A stretch of DNA of 64,000 nucleotides from Nitrosospira multiformis. GTDB lineage: Bacteria > Pseudomonadota > Gammaproteobacteria > Burkholderiales > Nitrosomonadaceae. The DNA is taken from contig NZ_FNKY01000001.1 in the NCBI RefSeq assembly GCF_900103165.1, forward strand, positions 2,294,001 to 2,358,000, in the 5' to 3' direction. Below the pieces are notes generated by a model, which worked only from the letters and a program-made list of their open reading frames with translations, did no database searches and was not told the origin of the DNA. The number at the start of each line of letters is the position of its first letter. The stretch's first letter is position 1. Shown here piece after piece: positions 35,569 to 47,576 of the stretch. A program made the translations under genes and the position numbers.

Positions 35569-38500
35569 ATGAGCAATACGCTGGATCAACTATGCGACCG
35601 GTATGGTGTGCTGCCGTGGTACAGCGATATCTGGGGCAATGCCCATCACATCTCCGAAGCCGCGAAACGCGCCCTGCTCGGCGCCATGGGAATAGCGGCA
35701 AACACCGAGGAAGAAACCTCCGCGTCCTTGCAGGCTTTCGAGCGGAGCAAGTGGGAACGGCCGCTATCACCGGTACAGGTGGTGCGCGAGGCGGTGCGGC
35801 CGCACCATATCGCCATCGCCCTGCCGGTAAGCGAGGATACGCGGGCCTACCGCTGGTGTCTGCGCAGGGAATCCGGCGCCGAGGACAGGGGCGAATTCAC
35901 CCCAGCCGCACTGAACGATGTGGAGTGCGCTCATTTCGGCGGCCAGGAATTCGCGCGCGGAATGCTGTCGCTGGATCTCGCTGTGGAACCGGGCTATCAC
36001 TACTTCTCGATTGAGCCGGTGGATGGGCATGGCCTCACCGGTGAGATGCCCATTATTGTCGCGCCCGCCGCCTGCTATGAGCCACCGGCAATTAACGGCG
36101 AAGGACGGGTGTGGGGTTTCGCGGCACAGCTCTATGGCATCCGCTCCGAGCGTAACTATGGCATTGGAGACTTCGGCGATTTGCGCCGTCTGGTCGAATT
36201 TTGCGCCGAGGCGGGGGCAAGCACGCTGCTGCTCAATCCGCTACATGCGCTATTCCCGGATGCGCCTGAGCATGCGAGCCCGTACAGTCCTTCCAATCGT
36301 GCCTGGTTCAACATACTTTATCTGGACGTGGAAGCCATCACCGATTTTTCAGAGTGTGCAGAGGCGCGCGCGCTGGTGGCTACGCCCCGATTCCAGGCGC
36401 AGCTGCGCGCGCTTCGCGCCGCGGAACAGGTGGATTATCGCGGTGCCGCGGAGGCAAAATCGAAAGTTTGCGGGTACCTGTACCGGCATTTCCGCACTCA
36501 TCACTTGACCCGCGACACCAGCCGGGCACGGGCTTTTCGCACCTTTCAGGCCGAACGCGGCGACAGCCTGCGCAAACAGGCGCTGTTCGAGGCGCTGCAG
36601 GAGCATTTTCACGCGCAGGACAGCGCAATGTGGGGCTGGCCAGCGTGGCCGGAAGCCTATCACGAGCCGCATGCACCGGAGGTGGCGGCATTTTGCGATA
36701 ATCGCCTGGATCGGGTTGAGTACTTCGAATACCTGCAATGGCAGGCTTCCGCACAACTGGGCGCTATTGGCACCTGCTCGGCGGCGTTGGGGCTCGGCGT
36801 AGGCATAATGTTTGATTTGGCGGTCGGCGTAGCGGAAGGCGGCGGCGCCACGTGGGCCCGGCGCGAACTCTATGCGTTGCGTGCCAGTGCCGGCGCCCCT
36901 CCGGATGATTTCAACCGTCTTGGTCAGGACTGGGGACTGCCGCCATGGATTCCCCATCAATTGACTGCCGCCGCCTACGCACCTTTCATTGAGCTGCTGC
37001 GCGCCAATATGCGCGATTCCGGGGGGCTGCGCGCGGACCACGTAATGGGTCTGTACCGCCTGTTTTGGGTTGCGCACGGCCTGCCCGCTACGGAAGGCGC
37101 CTACGTGCGCTATCCATTCGAAGATCTGCTGGGTATTCTCGCTTTGGAGAGCCAGCGCAATCGCTGCCTGGTGGTAGGCGAAGATCTGGGTACCGTTCCG
37201 GATGAAGTGCGCCGGGCCTTGCAGCCCATGAACGTGATGTCGACGCGACTGCTGTATTTCGAGCGGCGCGGCGACGGCCGGCTGAAGCCGCCACAAGAGT
37301 ATCCGGTGAATGCTGTCATAGCGGTTACGACGCACGATCTGGCAACTTTGGCTGGATTCTGGCAAGGGCTGGACATTGATCTGCGTCAGGAGCGGCATCT
37401 GTTTCCCGACGACGAGGCGCGGAATCGGCAGATCGTTGAGCGCGCCGCGGACCGCGCGCAGATATTGGTGGCACTGGAGAGAGAAGGCATGTTACCAGCA
37501 AGCGGTGGCCTGCATCAGGTTGGTTTCCCCGAGATGGCGGCGGAGCTGGCGGCGGCTGTGTATGCCTGTCTGGCGCGGGCACCGTCCAAACTGCTGCTGG
37601 TACAGATGGAAGATGGTTTCGGCGTGCGTGAGCAGCCGAATTTGCCGGGCACGGTGGAACCGGCCTACCCTAACTGGCGGCTCAAGTTGCCGCTCAACCT
37701 GGAGGAATGGCATGGCAGTGCCTTCCTGCAAGGGTTAACGCTCGCCCTGCGCCGGGAGCGGCCGGTCTCGCATGCGCCCGCCCCTGCCGGGAGCGAAATT
37801 GCAAACGGTGTGAAATTGTGGATCCCCCGGGCGACTTACCGGCTGCAATTGAATCGGGACTTCAACCTGAAGCAGGCAACGGAGCTGATTCCGTATCTGG
37901 ATGAGCTGGGGATCAGCCACTGCTATCTGTCATCGCTGCTCAAGGCCCGCCCCGGCAGCCGCCACGGCTATGACATTACTGACCATCACAGTCTCAATCC
38001 GGAAATCGCCAGCCCCGAAGACTTTGAACAGTTTGTTGCCGCTTTGAAACAGCATGGGATGGGCCAGATCATGGACGTAGTGCCCAATCACATGGGCATC
38101 ATGGGTGCCGACAACAATTGGTGGCTGGACGTGCTGGAAAACGGTCCGGCATCCAGATTCGCCGGCTATTTCGACATCGACTGGTATCTCATCGCCGGGG
38201 ATCTGCCGGGCCGGGTATTGCTGCCGATACTCGGCGACCACTATGGCGCGATTCTGGAAAATGGTGAGCTCAAGCTTGCATTCGATGCCGCGCAAGGCGC
38301 ATTCAGTGTGTTCTACTATGAGCATTGTTTCCCGGTAGATCCGCGGGAATATCCGCGCATTCTGGGTCACGGCCTGGAGCGCCTGCGAACACGGCTGGGG
38401 GATGAGCATGCAGAGCTTCTGCGGTTCCAGTCCCTGATCACGGCCTTTAGCCATTTGCCGCCGCGCGACGGCGCGTCTCCCGAGGCGGTCGGGGAGCGTG

Positions 38501-40782
38501 CCCGCGACAAGGAAATGCACAAGCATCACTTGGCCTCGCTATTTGCGAATAGCGCCGACATTGCCCAGTTCATTCAGGAAAATGTGGCGGCTTTCAACGG
38601 CACAGCAGCGGACACAGTGAATTTTAATCCGTTGCACGAACTGCTGGAGGCCCAGGCCTATCGTCTGGCTTTCTGGCGCGCGGCGGCGGATGAAATCAAC
38701 TATCGCCGCTTCTTCGATATCAATGATCTGGCGGCGCTACGCATGGAAGATCCAGGGGTGTTCGAGCATACCCATCAACGGGTGCGCGAGTGGCTGGCGC
38801 GTGGTGATGTGAACGGGTTGCGCATCGATCATCCGGACGGTCTGTACGCGCCGAAGGAATATTTCGAGCGCTTGCAAGCGATGGCGGTGGCGCTTTCTCC
38901 CCAAACGGCGGGAGAAAACCCCAAGCCGCTGTATATGATCGTGGAAAAGATTCTCGCGTCCCACGAGCATCTTCCGGAGTCTTGGCCGGTCCATGGCACC
39001 ACGGGCTATGACTTCGCGGCGGCGTGCGGCGGCCTGTTTGCCGACGGCGCCGCCGCCGATCATTTTACCCGGCTCTATCAGGGCTTCATCCGGGAACGGC
39101 CGGACCTGGACACGATCATACGGGCAAACAAGCACCTGATCATGGAAACCTCACTGGCGGGCGAACTGCAGGTGCTGGCCACCCAACTGACGCGTATCGC
39201 GAAAGGCAGCCGCCGCACCTGCGACTTTACCTTCAACAGCCTGCGTGGCGCGCTGGCCGAGATCGTGGCGAGCTTCCCGGTCTACCGTACCTATGTCGCC
39301 GATTGTGAGGCTTCAGCGGAAGACATCCGTTATGTGGATTGGGCGGTGGGCGTCGCGAAGAAGCGAAGCCAGGCGGCGGACACCAGCATTTTCGACTTCG
39401 TGCATGACGTGCTGCTGGCGCTGCATGCGCAGGGAAAGAATGAAGCGCAGCATGATGCAGTGTGCGCCTTTGCCATGAAGTTTCAACAGTACACCAGCCC
39501 GGTGATGGCCAAGGCGGTGGAAGACACAACCTTCTACCAGTACAACCGGCTGGTATCCCTGAACGAGGTCGGTGGCGAACTGCAGCGCTTCGGCACGTCG
39601 CTCGCGGCATTCCACCGGGAGAATCAGGAACGTGCACGCCGCTGGCCGCACGCCATGCTGGCTACATCAACCCACGACAACAAGCGTTCGGAGGACGTAC
39701 GGGCGCGCATCAGTGCGCTCTCTGAAATACCCGACGAATGGAGTCGCGCGCTTTCCCGCTGGAGCAAACTCAACCGCGGTAACCGTCGTAAGCTGGAGAT
39801 GCGGCTGGATACCGGGTACGCGCCGAGCCGCAACGACGAGTATCTACTTTACCAGACGCTGCTTGGCATATGGCCCGCCAGTCTGGCCCCACCACCCGGC
39901 CCACCGGATGCGGCGGCGTTGGCCGGGCTCTCCGAACGCGTGGAAGCCTACATGCTAAAAGCCGGGCGCGAGGCGAAGGAACATAGTTCGTGGATCAATC
40001 CGGACACCGGATATGAGGAAGCGACACGCGATTTCGTGCGCGCGCTATTGTCTCCCGAATCCACCAACCTGTTCTTGCGTGATTTTTTGCCGTTCCAGGA
40101 GCGTATTGCACGCGTGGGCACTTTCAACAGCCTGTCGCAATTGCTGCTCAAACTGACTTCACCGGGTGTGCCGGACATCTATCAAGGCAACGAAGTATGG
40201 GACTTCAGCCTGGTGGACCCGGACAACCGGCGTGCGGTGGATTACGCGGCGCGGCATGCAGCACTGCGGACGATCAAGACGATGTATGCCGAAAAGGGTG
40301 CGGCTGCGTGCGCGCAACAGCTGATCGAGAGCCCGGGGGACGGGCGGATCAAACTCTATCTCACCTGGCGGGCGCTGACATTCCGGCGCGAATGCGAACT
40401 GCTTTTCCGTGACGGCGACTACCTGCCGCTGAAAGCGCATGGCGGCCATGCGGAGCAAGTATGCGCCTTCACCCGGCATCTTGGGGACGAAACCTTGCTG
40501 GTTGTGGTACCGCGTCTGCTTGGCGGACTCATGGGAGAACATGATCGGATCCCGGCCGGCAAACTCGTGTGGGGCGACACCTGGCTCGAATTGCCGCCGG
40601 AACGCAAGCATGAGAGTTGGACTAACACCTTGACCGACAAGACCTTCAGCACGCAGGCGCTCGGCGAAGCGCATGGACTCGCGCTGGATCAACTCTTCGA
40701 TACATTTCCCTATGCGCTATTGCGGGCGCACGGGACAGGGGCCGGTTCTCGACCATCATCCGGTTTTGCCCCAATGGGATGA
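35569..40782 (+). CDS. MalQ-TreY fusion: 4-alpha-glucanotransferase and malto-oligosyltrehalose synthase
   Basis: One 1737-residue open frame joins two enzymes. Residues 1 to about 735 form an amylomaltase (MalQ, GH77): nucleophile Asp in GLRADHVMG (about 486), acid Glu in VGEDLGTVP (about 537) and TTHDLATLAGF (about 586). After a short linker rich in Ala and Pro (VSHAPAPAGSE), residues about 749-1737 form TreY (GH13): DVVPNHMGI, NGLRIDHPDGLY (about 1081), VEKILASHE (about 1124), and HDNKRSED (about 1368). MalQ rearranges maltodextrins and TreY converts their reducing end to trehalose, so the fusion would channel chains to TreZ upstream. No stop or frameshift interrupts it. Confidence 0.95.
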   Translation: MSNTLDQLCDRYGVLPWYSDIWGNAHHISEAAKRALLGAMGIAANTEEETSASLQAFERSKWERPLSPVQVVREAVRPHHIAIALPVSEDTRAYRWCLRRESGAEDRGEFTPAALNDVECAHFGGQEFARGMLSLDLAVEPGYHYFSIEPVDGHGLTGEMPIIVAPAACYEPPAINGEGRVWGFAAQLYGIRSERNYGIGDFGDLRRLVEFCAEAGASTLLLNPLHALFPDAPEHASPYSPSNRAWFNILYLDVEAITDFSECAEARALVATPRFQAQLRALRAAEQVDYRGAAEAKSKVCGYLYRHFRTHHLTRDTSRARAFRTFQAERGDSLRKQALFEALQEHFHAQDSAMWGWPAWPEAYHEPHAPEVAAFCDNRLDRVEYFEYLQWQASAQLGAIGTCSAALGLGVGIMFDLAVGVAEGGGATWARRELYALRASAGAPPDDFNRLGQDWGLPPWIPHQLTAAAYAPFIELLRANMRDSGGLRADHVMGLYRLFWVAHGLPATEGAYVRYPFEDLLGILALESQRNRCLVVGEDLGTVPDEVRRALQPMNVMSTRLLYFERRGDGRLKPPQEYPVNAVIAVTTHDLATLAGFWQGLDIDLRQERHLFPDDEARNRQIVERAADRAQILVALEREGMLPASGGLHQVGFPEMAAELAAAVYACLARAPSKLLLVQMEDGFGVREQPNLPGTVEPAYPNWRLKLPLNLEEWHGSAFLQGLTLALRRERPVSHAPAPAGSEIANGVKLWIPRATYRLQLNRDFNLKQATELIPYLDELGISHCYLSSLLKARPGSRHGYDITDHHSLNPEIASPEDFEQFVAALKQHGMGQIMDVVPNHMGIMGADNNWWLDVLENGPASRFAGYFDIDWYLIAGDLPGRVLLPILGDHYGAILENGELKLAFDAAQGAFSVFYYEHCFPVDPREYPRILGHGLERLRTRLGDEHAELLRFQSLITAFSHLPPRDGASPEAVGERARDKEMHKHHLASLFANSADIAQFIQENVAAFNGTAADTVNFNPLHELLEAQAYRLAFWRAAADEINYRRFFDINDLAALRMEDPGVFEHTHQRVREWLARGDVNGLRIDHPDGLYAPKEYFERLQAMAVALSPQTAGENPKPLYMIVEKILASHEHLPESWPVHGTTGYDFAAACGGLFADGAAADHFTRLYQGFIRERPDLDTIIRANKHLIMETSLAGELQVLATQLTRIAKGSRRTCDFTFNSLRGALAEIVASFPVYRTYVADCEASAEDIRYVDWAVGVAKKRSQAADTSIFDFVHDVLLALHAQGKNEAQHDAVCAFAMKFQQYTSPVMAKAVEDTTFYQYNRLVSLNEVGGELQRFGTSLAAFHRENQERARRWPHAMLATSTHDNKRSEDVRARISALSEIPDEWSRALSRWSKLNRGNRRKLEMRLDTGYAPSRNDEYLLYQTLLGIWPASLAPPPGPPDAAALAGLSERVEAYMLKAGREAKEHSSWINPDTGYEEATRDFVRALLSPESTNLFLRDFLPFQERIARVGTFNSLSQLLLKLTSPGVPDIYQGNEVWDFSLVDPDNRRAVDYAARHAALRTIKTMYAEKGAAACAQQLIESPGDGRIKLYLTWRALTFRRECELLFRDGDYLPLKAHGGHAEQVCAFTRHLGDETLLVVVPRLLGGLMGEHDRIPAGKLVWGDTWLELPPERKHESWTNTLTDKTFSTQALGEAHGLALDQLFDTFPYALLRAHGTGAGSRPSSGFAPMG

Positions 40783-40810
40783 GGGTGGCTGCACCGCGTT
40801 TGAGGCTACG

Positions 40811-41752
40811 ATGAATTCTCTCTTACAACTGATCGAGCAATATGGCCTGACTGTCGTATTCTTCAATGTGCTCATTGAGCAATTGGGTGCCCCGCTGCCG
40901 GCTTACCCCACGTTGGTCATCACCGGCGCCTTGTTGGAGCGCAGCGGCTATTCGGCGCCTTTGCTACTGTTCATCGCCGTACTTGCCGCATTAATTGCCG
41001 ATTTCACGTGGTATCTGGCGGGAAGACGTTATGGTAGAAAGGTAATGGGGATACTTTGCCGTATTTCGCTATCACCGGACTCATGCGTGAGGCAAACTGA
41101 ATCGGTGTATTTGCGTTGGGGAGCTTCGTCTTTGCTGGTTGCCAAGTTTATTCCTGGCTTCGCTTCGATCGCCAGTGCGCTCGCGGGCGCCCTCGGGACA
41201 AGGCGCATTAGTTTTATTTTCTTCGACGGCGCAGGCGCTGCGCTTTGGGCTGGATCGGCGATTTATCTAGGTTCGCTATTCAGCACGACGATAGATGACC
41301 TGTTGAACGTGCTCGAGCATATGGGAACGTGGGGTTTGGTCTTGATCGGCGTAGCGCTGCTCGCGTTTATCGCGAGAAAATGGTGGCAACGTGATCGCTT
41401 TCTGAAATCGTTGTACATGGCGCGTATATCGGTCGATGAACTTCACCAGTTGCTGCAGCAAGGCGCGGCTCCCACCATCGTTGATGTGCGCTCCCCGCTC
41501 TCGCAGGATGAAGGTCGTATTCCGGGCGCGATGGCGATGTCCGTCGAAGACCTGACCCTCTCTACCCTCGACACCACGTATGACGGTGAGGTTGTTGTGT
41601 ATTGCTCGTGCCCGAATGAAGCGTCTGCCGCACGGGTCGCAAAGCGGCTTATGAAAATGGGCTACAGCCACGTGCGGCCATTGGCTGGCGGCATCGATGC
41701 ATGGATTGCTGCCGGATACTCTGTCGAATCAGGGAACATTAACCCCCAATGA
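40811..41752 (+). CDS. DedA-family membrane protein fused to a rhodanese domain
   Basis: The 313-residue protein has a DedA (SNARE-associated/VTT) membrane domain (EQLGAPLPAYPTLVITGAL, FTWYLAGRRYG, FIPGFASIASALAGALG) with about four hydrophobic segments, followed by a cytoplasmic rhodanese-like domain (VDVRSPLSQDEGRIPGA; active-site Cys in VVYCSCPNE). DedA proteins transport lipids or help keep the membrane potential; the rhodanese part could transfer sulfur or bind a partner. ATG 40811 lies 28 bp after malQ-treY, and a longer frame from 40673 overlaps that gene and is rejected. Confidence 0.9.
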   Translation: MNSLLQLIEQYGLTVVFFNVLIEQLGAPLPAYPTLVITGALLERSGYSAPLLLFIAVLAALIADFTWYLAGRRYGRKVMGILCRISLSPDSCVRQTESVYLRWGASSLLVAKFIPGFASIASALAGALGTRRISFIFFDGAGAALWAGSAIYLGSLFSTTIDDLLNVLEHMGTWGLVLIGVALLAFIARKWWQRDRFLKSLYMARISVDELHQLLQQGAAPTIVDVRSPLSQDEGRIPGAMAMSVEDLTLSTLDTTYDGEVVVYCSCPNEASAARVAKRLMKMGYSHVRPLAGGIDAWIAAGYSVESGNINPQ

Positions 41753-41840
41753 CCGGTTATGGCACGTTCGAGTCATTGATTGAGTTTAACCTCTGAAGAG
41801 TAGATTCACCCCATCAGCGCTCGAATTTGCCGCGTTTCCT

Positions 41841-42965
41841 TTAGTCGATCGGCCATGGCATTGCCTTCGGCATAGTGACCCCCCTCTTTGCGTCAGGCCC
41901 TGATTGGCGCCCGACTGCGTCGATATCGCGCCACCACGGTTCAACTTGTTCCGCATGCGCTGGCTCAATCGGATTTCCGAGGCGCGGCATCACCAGTTGC
42001 ACGCCCGCTTTCGGTCCCAGCTCCAGCAAGGTTTCCGGGGGCTCGTCCCAGGCGTGCATCGCCAGGTTGAACGTTCCCCAGTGCACAGGCAGGAAAGGAC
42101 CGCCGCCGAGCAGTTTCAGTGCCTCAAGCGCGTTTTTCGGGCCCAGGTGCATGTCGCCCCAGGCAGGATCGAAAGCACCCACTTCCAGCATCACCAGATC
42201 GAACGGCCCAAACCGTTCGTGGATAGTCTGGTATTCCGTCGTGAGGCCCGTATCGCCACTGAAGAACACCGTGTGACGGGGTGAGCGAATCACGAGCGAG
42301 GACCATAATGTGGTGTTGCGGCCGTGGAGCAGGCCGCGTCCGGAAAAGTGCTGCGACGGTGTGGCGGTCACCGTCAGTTCGCTGTTCGGCAAGCGGTGCG
42401 ATTCCCACCAGTCGAGTTCGACGATGCGCTCAGGTTGCACGCCCCAGGCTTCAAGGTGCGCACCGACGCCGAGCGAAGTCACGAACGGCACGTCGCGCTT
42501 GGCAAGTTCGCGGATGGTCGGATAGTCGAGATGGTCGTAGTGGTCGTGCGAAACGATCACCAGATCTAGCGGCGGCATGGCGCGCAACGGGACTGGAACG
42601 GGCTGGAACCGCTTGGGGCCGGCAAGCCGCGATGGCGATGCGCGCAACCCCCAGACCGGGTCGGTAAGTACACGGATGCCATCGATCTCGATCAGAAGCG
42701 TGGAATGTCCGAGCCAGGTGGCGCGCAACCCGCTGGCCGGCCGCCTGGCCCAGGTATCCAGCGGGTTCATTGATGGCAGCGGCCCCCGTGGTACACGCCG
42801 TTCGCCGCCGCAGAGAAACTCGCTGAGCGTCGGCATCGCGGCGTTCGGATCCCGCAAATTCGGAATAATCGGATGTACGTTCCGGAATTGGTCGCCCGCC
42901 CATAGCAGGGATGCGCGCATACGCTCCAGCCGCGCGCCCTGCGATCTTTTGCCCAGCGATTTCAT
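41841..42965 (-). CDS. MBL-fold metallohydrolase (NAPE-PLD/UlaG-like)
   Basis: This 374-residue protein has the metal-binding motif VSHDHYDHLD and further ligands SGDTG and PVHWGTF. The N-terminal LRATWLGHSTLLIEIDGIRVLTDPVWG is characteristic of the UlaG/NAPE-PLD-like group, which hydrolyses phosphodiesters or lactones. There is no signal peptide. It is convergent with the DedA gene and reads in the same direction as glgX, which lies upstream of it. Its substrate is unknown and a link to the glycogen genes is not shown. Confidence 0.92.
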   Translation of the reverse strand: MKSLGKRSQGARLERMRASLLWAGDQFRNVHPIIPNLRDPNAAMPTLSEFLCGGERRVPRGPLPSMNPLDTWARRPASGLRATWLGHSTLLIEIDGIRVLTDPVWGLRASPSRLAGPKRFQPVPVPLRAMPPLDLVIVSHDHYDHLDYPTIRELAKRDVPFVTSLGVGAHLEAWGVQPERIVELDWWESHRLPNSELTVTATPSQHFSGRGLLHGRNTTLWSSLVIRSPRHTVFFSGDTGLTTEYQTIHERFGPFDLVMLEVGAFDPAWGDMHLGPKNALEALKLLGGGPFLPVHWGTFNLAMHAWDEPPETLLELGPKAGVQLVMPRLGNPIEPAHAEQVEPWWRDIDAVGRQSGPDAKRGVTMPKAMPWPID

Positions 42966-42994
42966 GTTGCGACCTCCGATCGCATGAAAATCAT

Positions 42995-45103
<2,109 letters not shown>

Positions 45104-45287
45104 CGGCTATGCGGCGATACCCTGCTCCCTACAGGCGGTTGGAGCGTATGAAGGACAGGAACGATAGGCATGGATTGAGTGAAGGAACGCAAATTTTTTC
45201 TTTTTGGGCCTGCTGTTTCTCACTCTAGCAGAAAACCGCAGTAATATGGGCTATAACTAAACCAGCGTGTTGACCAAGAGGTAAAAG

Positions 45288-46565
45288 GTGGACAACGATA
45301 TGCGGGAAAGAAGGTGCCGGAAAAAAGTCATGGCTTTTGTCATGGCGGGCGGCGAGGGTTCACGCCTGCGGCCATTGACGGCAGATCGTTGCAAGCCGGC
45401 GGTGCCGTTCGGGAGCCGCTACCGTATCGTAGATTTCGTCCTCACCAATCTGGTGAACTCCGACATTCGTTCAATCTATCTTCTGGTGCAGTACAAGCCG
45501 CAATCTCTCATCGAGCATATCCGCAAGGCGTGGACGGTTTCCACCCTGTTTTCCGAGCAGTTCGTCACCGTGGTGCCGCCGCAGATGACATCGGAACGTG
45601 CACTCTTCGGCGGCACGTCGGATGCCGTATATCAGAGCCTGAACCTGATGGACATGCACCGGCCGGACCTGGTGGCGGTATTTGGTGCGGACCATATCTA
45701 CCGCATGGATGTTCAGCAGATGGTGCGCTTCCACCGTGAGAACGACGCGGATATCAGCGTGGCCGCACTTCCCGTACCGCTGGAACAGGCTTCGAACTTC
45801 GGCATTATCGAAACCGATACGTCGGGGCGCATTACCGGCTTTCAGGAAAAGCCCGAACAAGCGCGGCCAATGCCGAATGATCCGCAACGCGCCTATGCGT
45901 CCATGGGCAATTATCTATTCAATGCGGATGTTCTGAGGGCGACGCTGGAGAATGCGCACAAGGATGGCGCGACTGATTTCGGCCATCATGTGCTTCCACG
46001 CCTGTCCCAGTCCCATCAGGTGTTCGCCTACGACTTTGCGACCAATGAAGTGCCTGATACCAAGCCCTATGAGGAAAAAGGCTACTGGCGCGATGTGGGA
46101 ACACTCGATACCTATTTCGAAGCGCATCGGGACATGCTCGGCCTGGAGCCGCGCTTTGATCTTTTCAATCCGCAGTGGCCAATTTTTTCCAGCTATTACC
46201 AGGGACCGACCTCCTGGGTGACGTCTGGCGAACTCGACAATGTTCTATTGGGGGCGGCAAACATCATAAGAAACGCAAAGATACGCAATTCGATCCTCCG
46301 GCGGGAAGTCATGGTTGAGCCGGGGGCGCAGATCGAAGACTGCGTTATCATGGATTATGTACGCATCGGGCGCGGAGCGAAGCTGCGTCACGTGATCGTT
46401 GACCGGCACAATGTGATTCCCGCTGGTGCAGAGATCGGCTTCGATCTTGCACGCGATCGAGAAAAATATCACGTCACCGAAGGCGGGCTGGTAATCGTGC
46501 CGTTGGGCGACGTGCGCTATTACTCCAGGGAAGAAAGGAGGATAGGTGCCGGGTATTCCGATTAG
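45288..46565 (+). CDS. glgC: Glucose-1-phosphate adenylyltransferase
   Basis: The 425-residue enzyme makes ADP-glucose from glucose-1-phosphate and ATP, the first step of glycogen synthesis. It has MAGGEGSRLRPLTADRCKPAVPFG at the nucleotide site, the KPYEEKGYWRDVGT and FGADHIYRMD motifs, and a C-terminal left-handed beta-helix region (IEDCVIMDYVRIGRGAKLRHVIVD). The GTG start at 45288 has AAGAGGTAAAAG directly upstream. No glgA or glgB lies in the window. It may compete with or feed the TreS route for storage sugar. Confidence 0.97.
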   Translation: MDNDMRERRCRKKVMAFVMAGGEGSRLRPLTADRCKPAVPFGSRYRIVDFVLTNLVNSDIRSIYLLVQYKPQSLIEHIRKAWTVSTLFSEQFVTVVPPQMTSERALFGGTSDAVYQSLNLMDMHRPDLVAVFGADHIYRMDVQQMVRFHRENDADISVAALPVPLEQASNFGIIETDTSGRITGFQEKPEQARPMPNDPQRAYASMGNYLFNADVLRATLENAHKDGATDFGHHVLPRLSQSHQVFAYDFATNEVPDTKPYEEKGYWRDVGTLDTYFEAHRDMLGLEPRFDLFNPQWPIFSSYYQGPTSWVTSGELDNVLLGAANIIRNAKIRNSILRREVMVEPGAQIEDCVIMDYVRIGRGAKLRHVIVDRHNVIPAGAEIGFDLARDREKYHVTEGGLVIVPLGDVRYYSREERRIGAGYSD

Positions 46566-46680
46566 ATCTAACCCCGGCAGTTAATTTCTCATCTTGAGAC
46601 TTTCACCTTATGGTGAGCTCACTATGGGGCGGATTCCGTTGAATGTGACAAGCCGGCCACGCACCATGGCTCCTGAAGTG

Positions 46681-46712
46681 GTAGGTTGGGTTAGCGTAGC
46701 GTAACCCAACAA
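46681..46712. repeat. Dispersed hairpin repeat copy
   Basis: GTAGGTTGGGTTAGCGTAGC with GTAACCCAAC is the cleanest copy of the dispersed repeat, able to fold as a hairpin. It lies between the convergent genes glgC and the lipoprotein. Confidence 0.65.
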
Positions 46713-46732
46713 TTTCATCGCCGGAAAACCGC

Positions 46733-47371
46733 TCAAGAAAAAACGATCGATCCCGGCGAACCCAACCATGACAATTCCCCACTTCTTTGCATGTCTTGGA
46801 GCCCCCGCAGAATCATTTGCTCAAGCATTCGTCCAAACGCTTCGTTCGAAGGAAAAACCTCAATACCCTCGGGGATCTCCATATTGCCGAGCGCCGTGTG
46901 GAATGCGTGTTTTATGCCGGTTCGCCTGATCGTCTTTCCTTTTATGGTGATGGCCATTGACATGGTATAAGCGTCGGTAATGGTTTTTCCAACCATCCAC
47001 AGCGGAAACCCCGAGCGAGACGCTTCCGCGGCAACGGTGCCGCTATCTGCAATATTATTCAGGACTATCCGGATGGCACCCTCCCCCTGATCGTCAGCTG
47101 CGGAGACCGCATCAATCGGGGTAATAACACCTGTATCGCCAAGTATCTTTGCGGCATAATCCCGCAAGGGAATGTCTCCCCTGGGGAAGGGATCCCCATT
47201 TCGCTGAAACTCGACAATGAGCTGCAAACGAAGCGGTATCTCTCTCTTTTTGACATCCTCATATTTCATCTTGGGTAACGAAGCGCCCAGAAAAGATCGG
47301 GGAGATGCGCATCCCATCAATACGGAGGAAACGATGACAGATGCCAGTATTACGCGGGGGCCGAGGTTCAT
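46733..47371 (-). CDS. Hypothetical lipoprotein
   Basis: The 212-residue protein has a lipoprotein signal (VILASVIVSSVLMGCAS, lipobox Cys about 20). The rest (YEDVKKREIPLRLQLIVEFQRNG, LGDTGVITPIDAV) shows no family I know. The start at 47371 (MNLGPR) follows GGAGTCTCT; the longer frame to 47413 is not used. It should be anchored to the membrane, facing the periplasm. Divergent from the GGDEF gene. Confidence 0.82.
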   Translation of the reverse strand: MNLGPRVILASVIVSSVLMGCASPRSFLGASLPKMKYEDVKKREIPLRLQLIVEFQRNGDPFPRGDIPLRDYAAKILGDTGVITPIDAVSAADDQGEGAIRIVLNNIADSGTVAAEASRSGFPLWMVGKTITDAYTMSMAITIKGKTIRRTGIKHAFHTALGNMEIPEGIEVFPSNEAFGRMLEQMILRGLQDMQRSGELSWLGSPGSIVFS

Positions 47372-47576
47372 AGAGACTCCGTATGGGTTCACGGTGGATG
47401 ACATGCGCTCCAAAAAATGGTACCCAATGACTGTTTTATGACTAATTCTTTACTATTCTATGTCATCAACACCGGAATTGCTGAGGGTAGTGCATTATGC
47501 TTTACGCTGCAACCTGCAGGATGCCGTCATCTCTTGAGAATCGCCCTGTCTCTATTGGAAACCTCCATGGGAACCT

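Noticed and set aside
36349-37398. Long antisense frame within malQ-treY
   Set aside because: It lies opposite a strongly supported enzyme and has no family features; GC-rich genes give such shadows. The same applies to 33528-33971, 40159-40692, 43550-44443 and 48885-49742.
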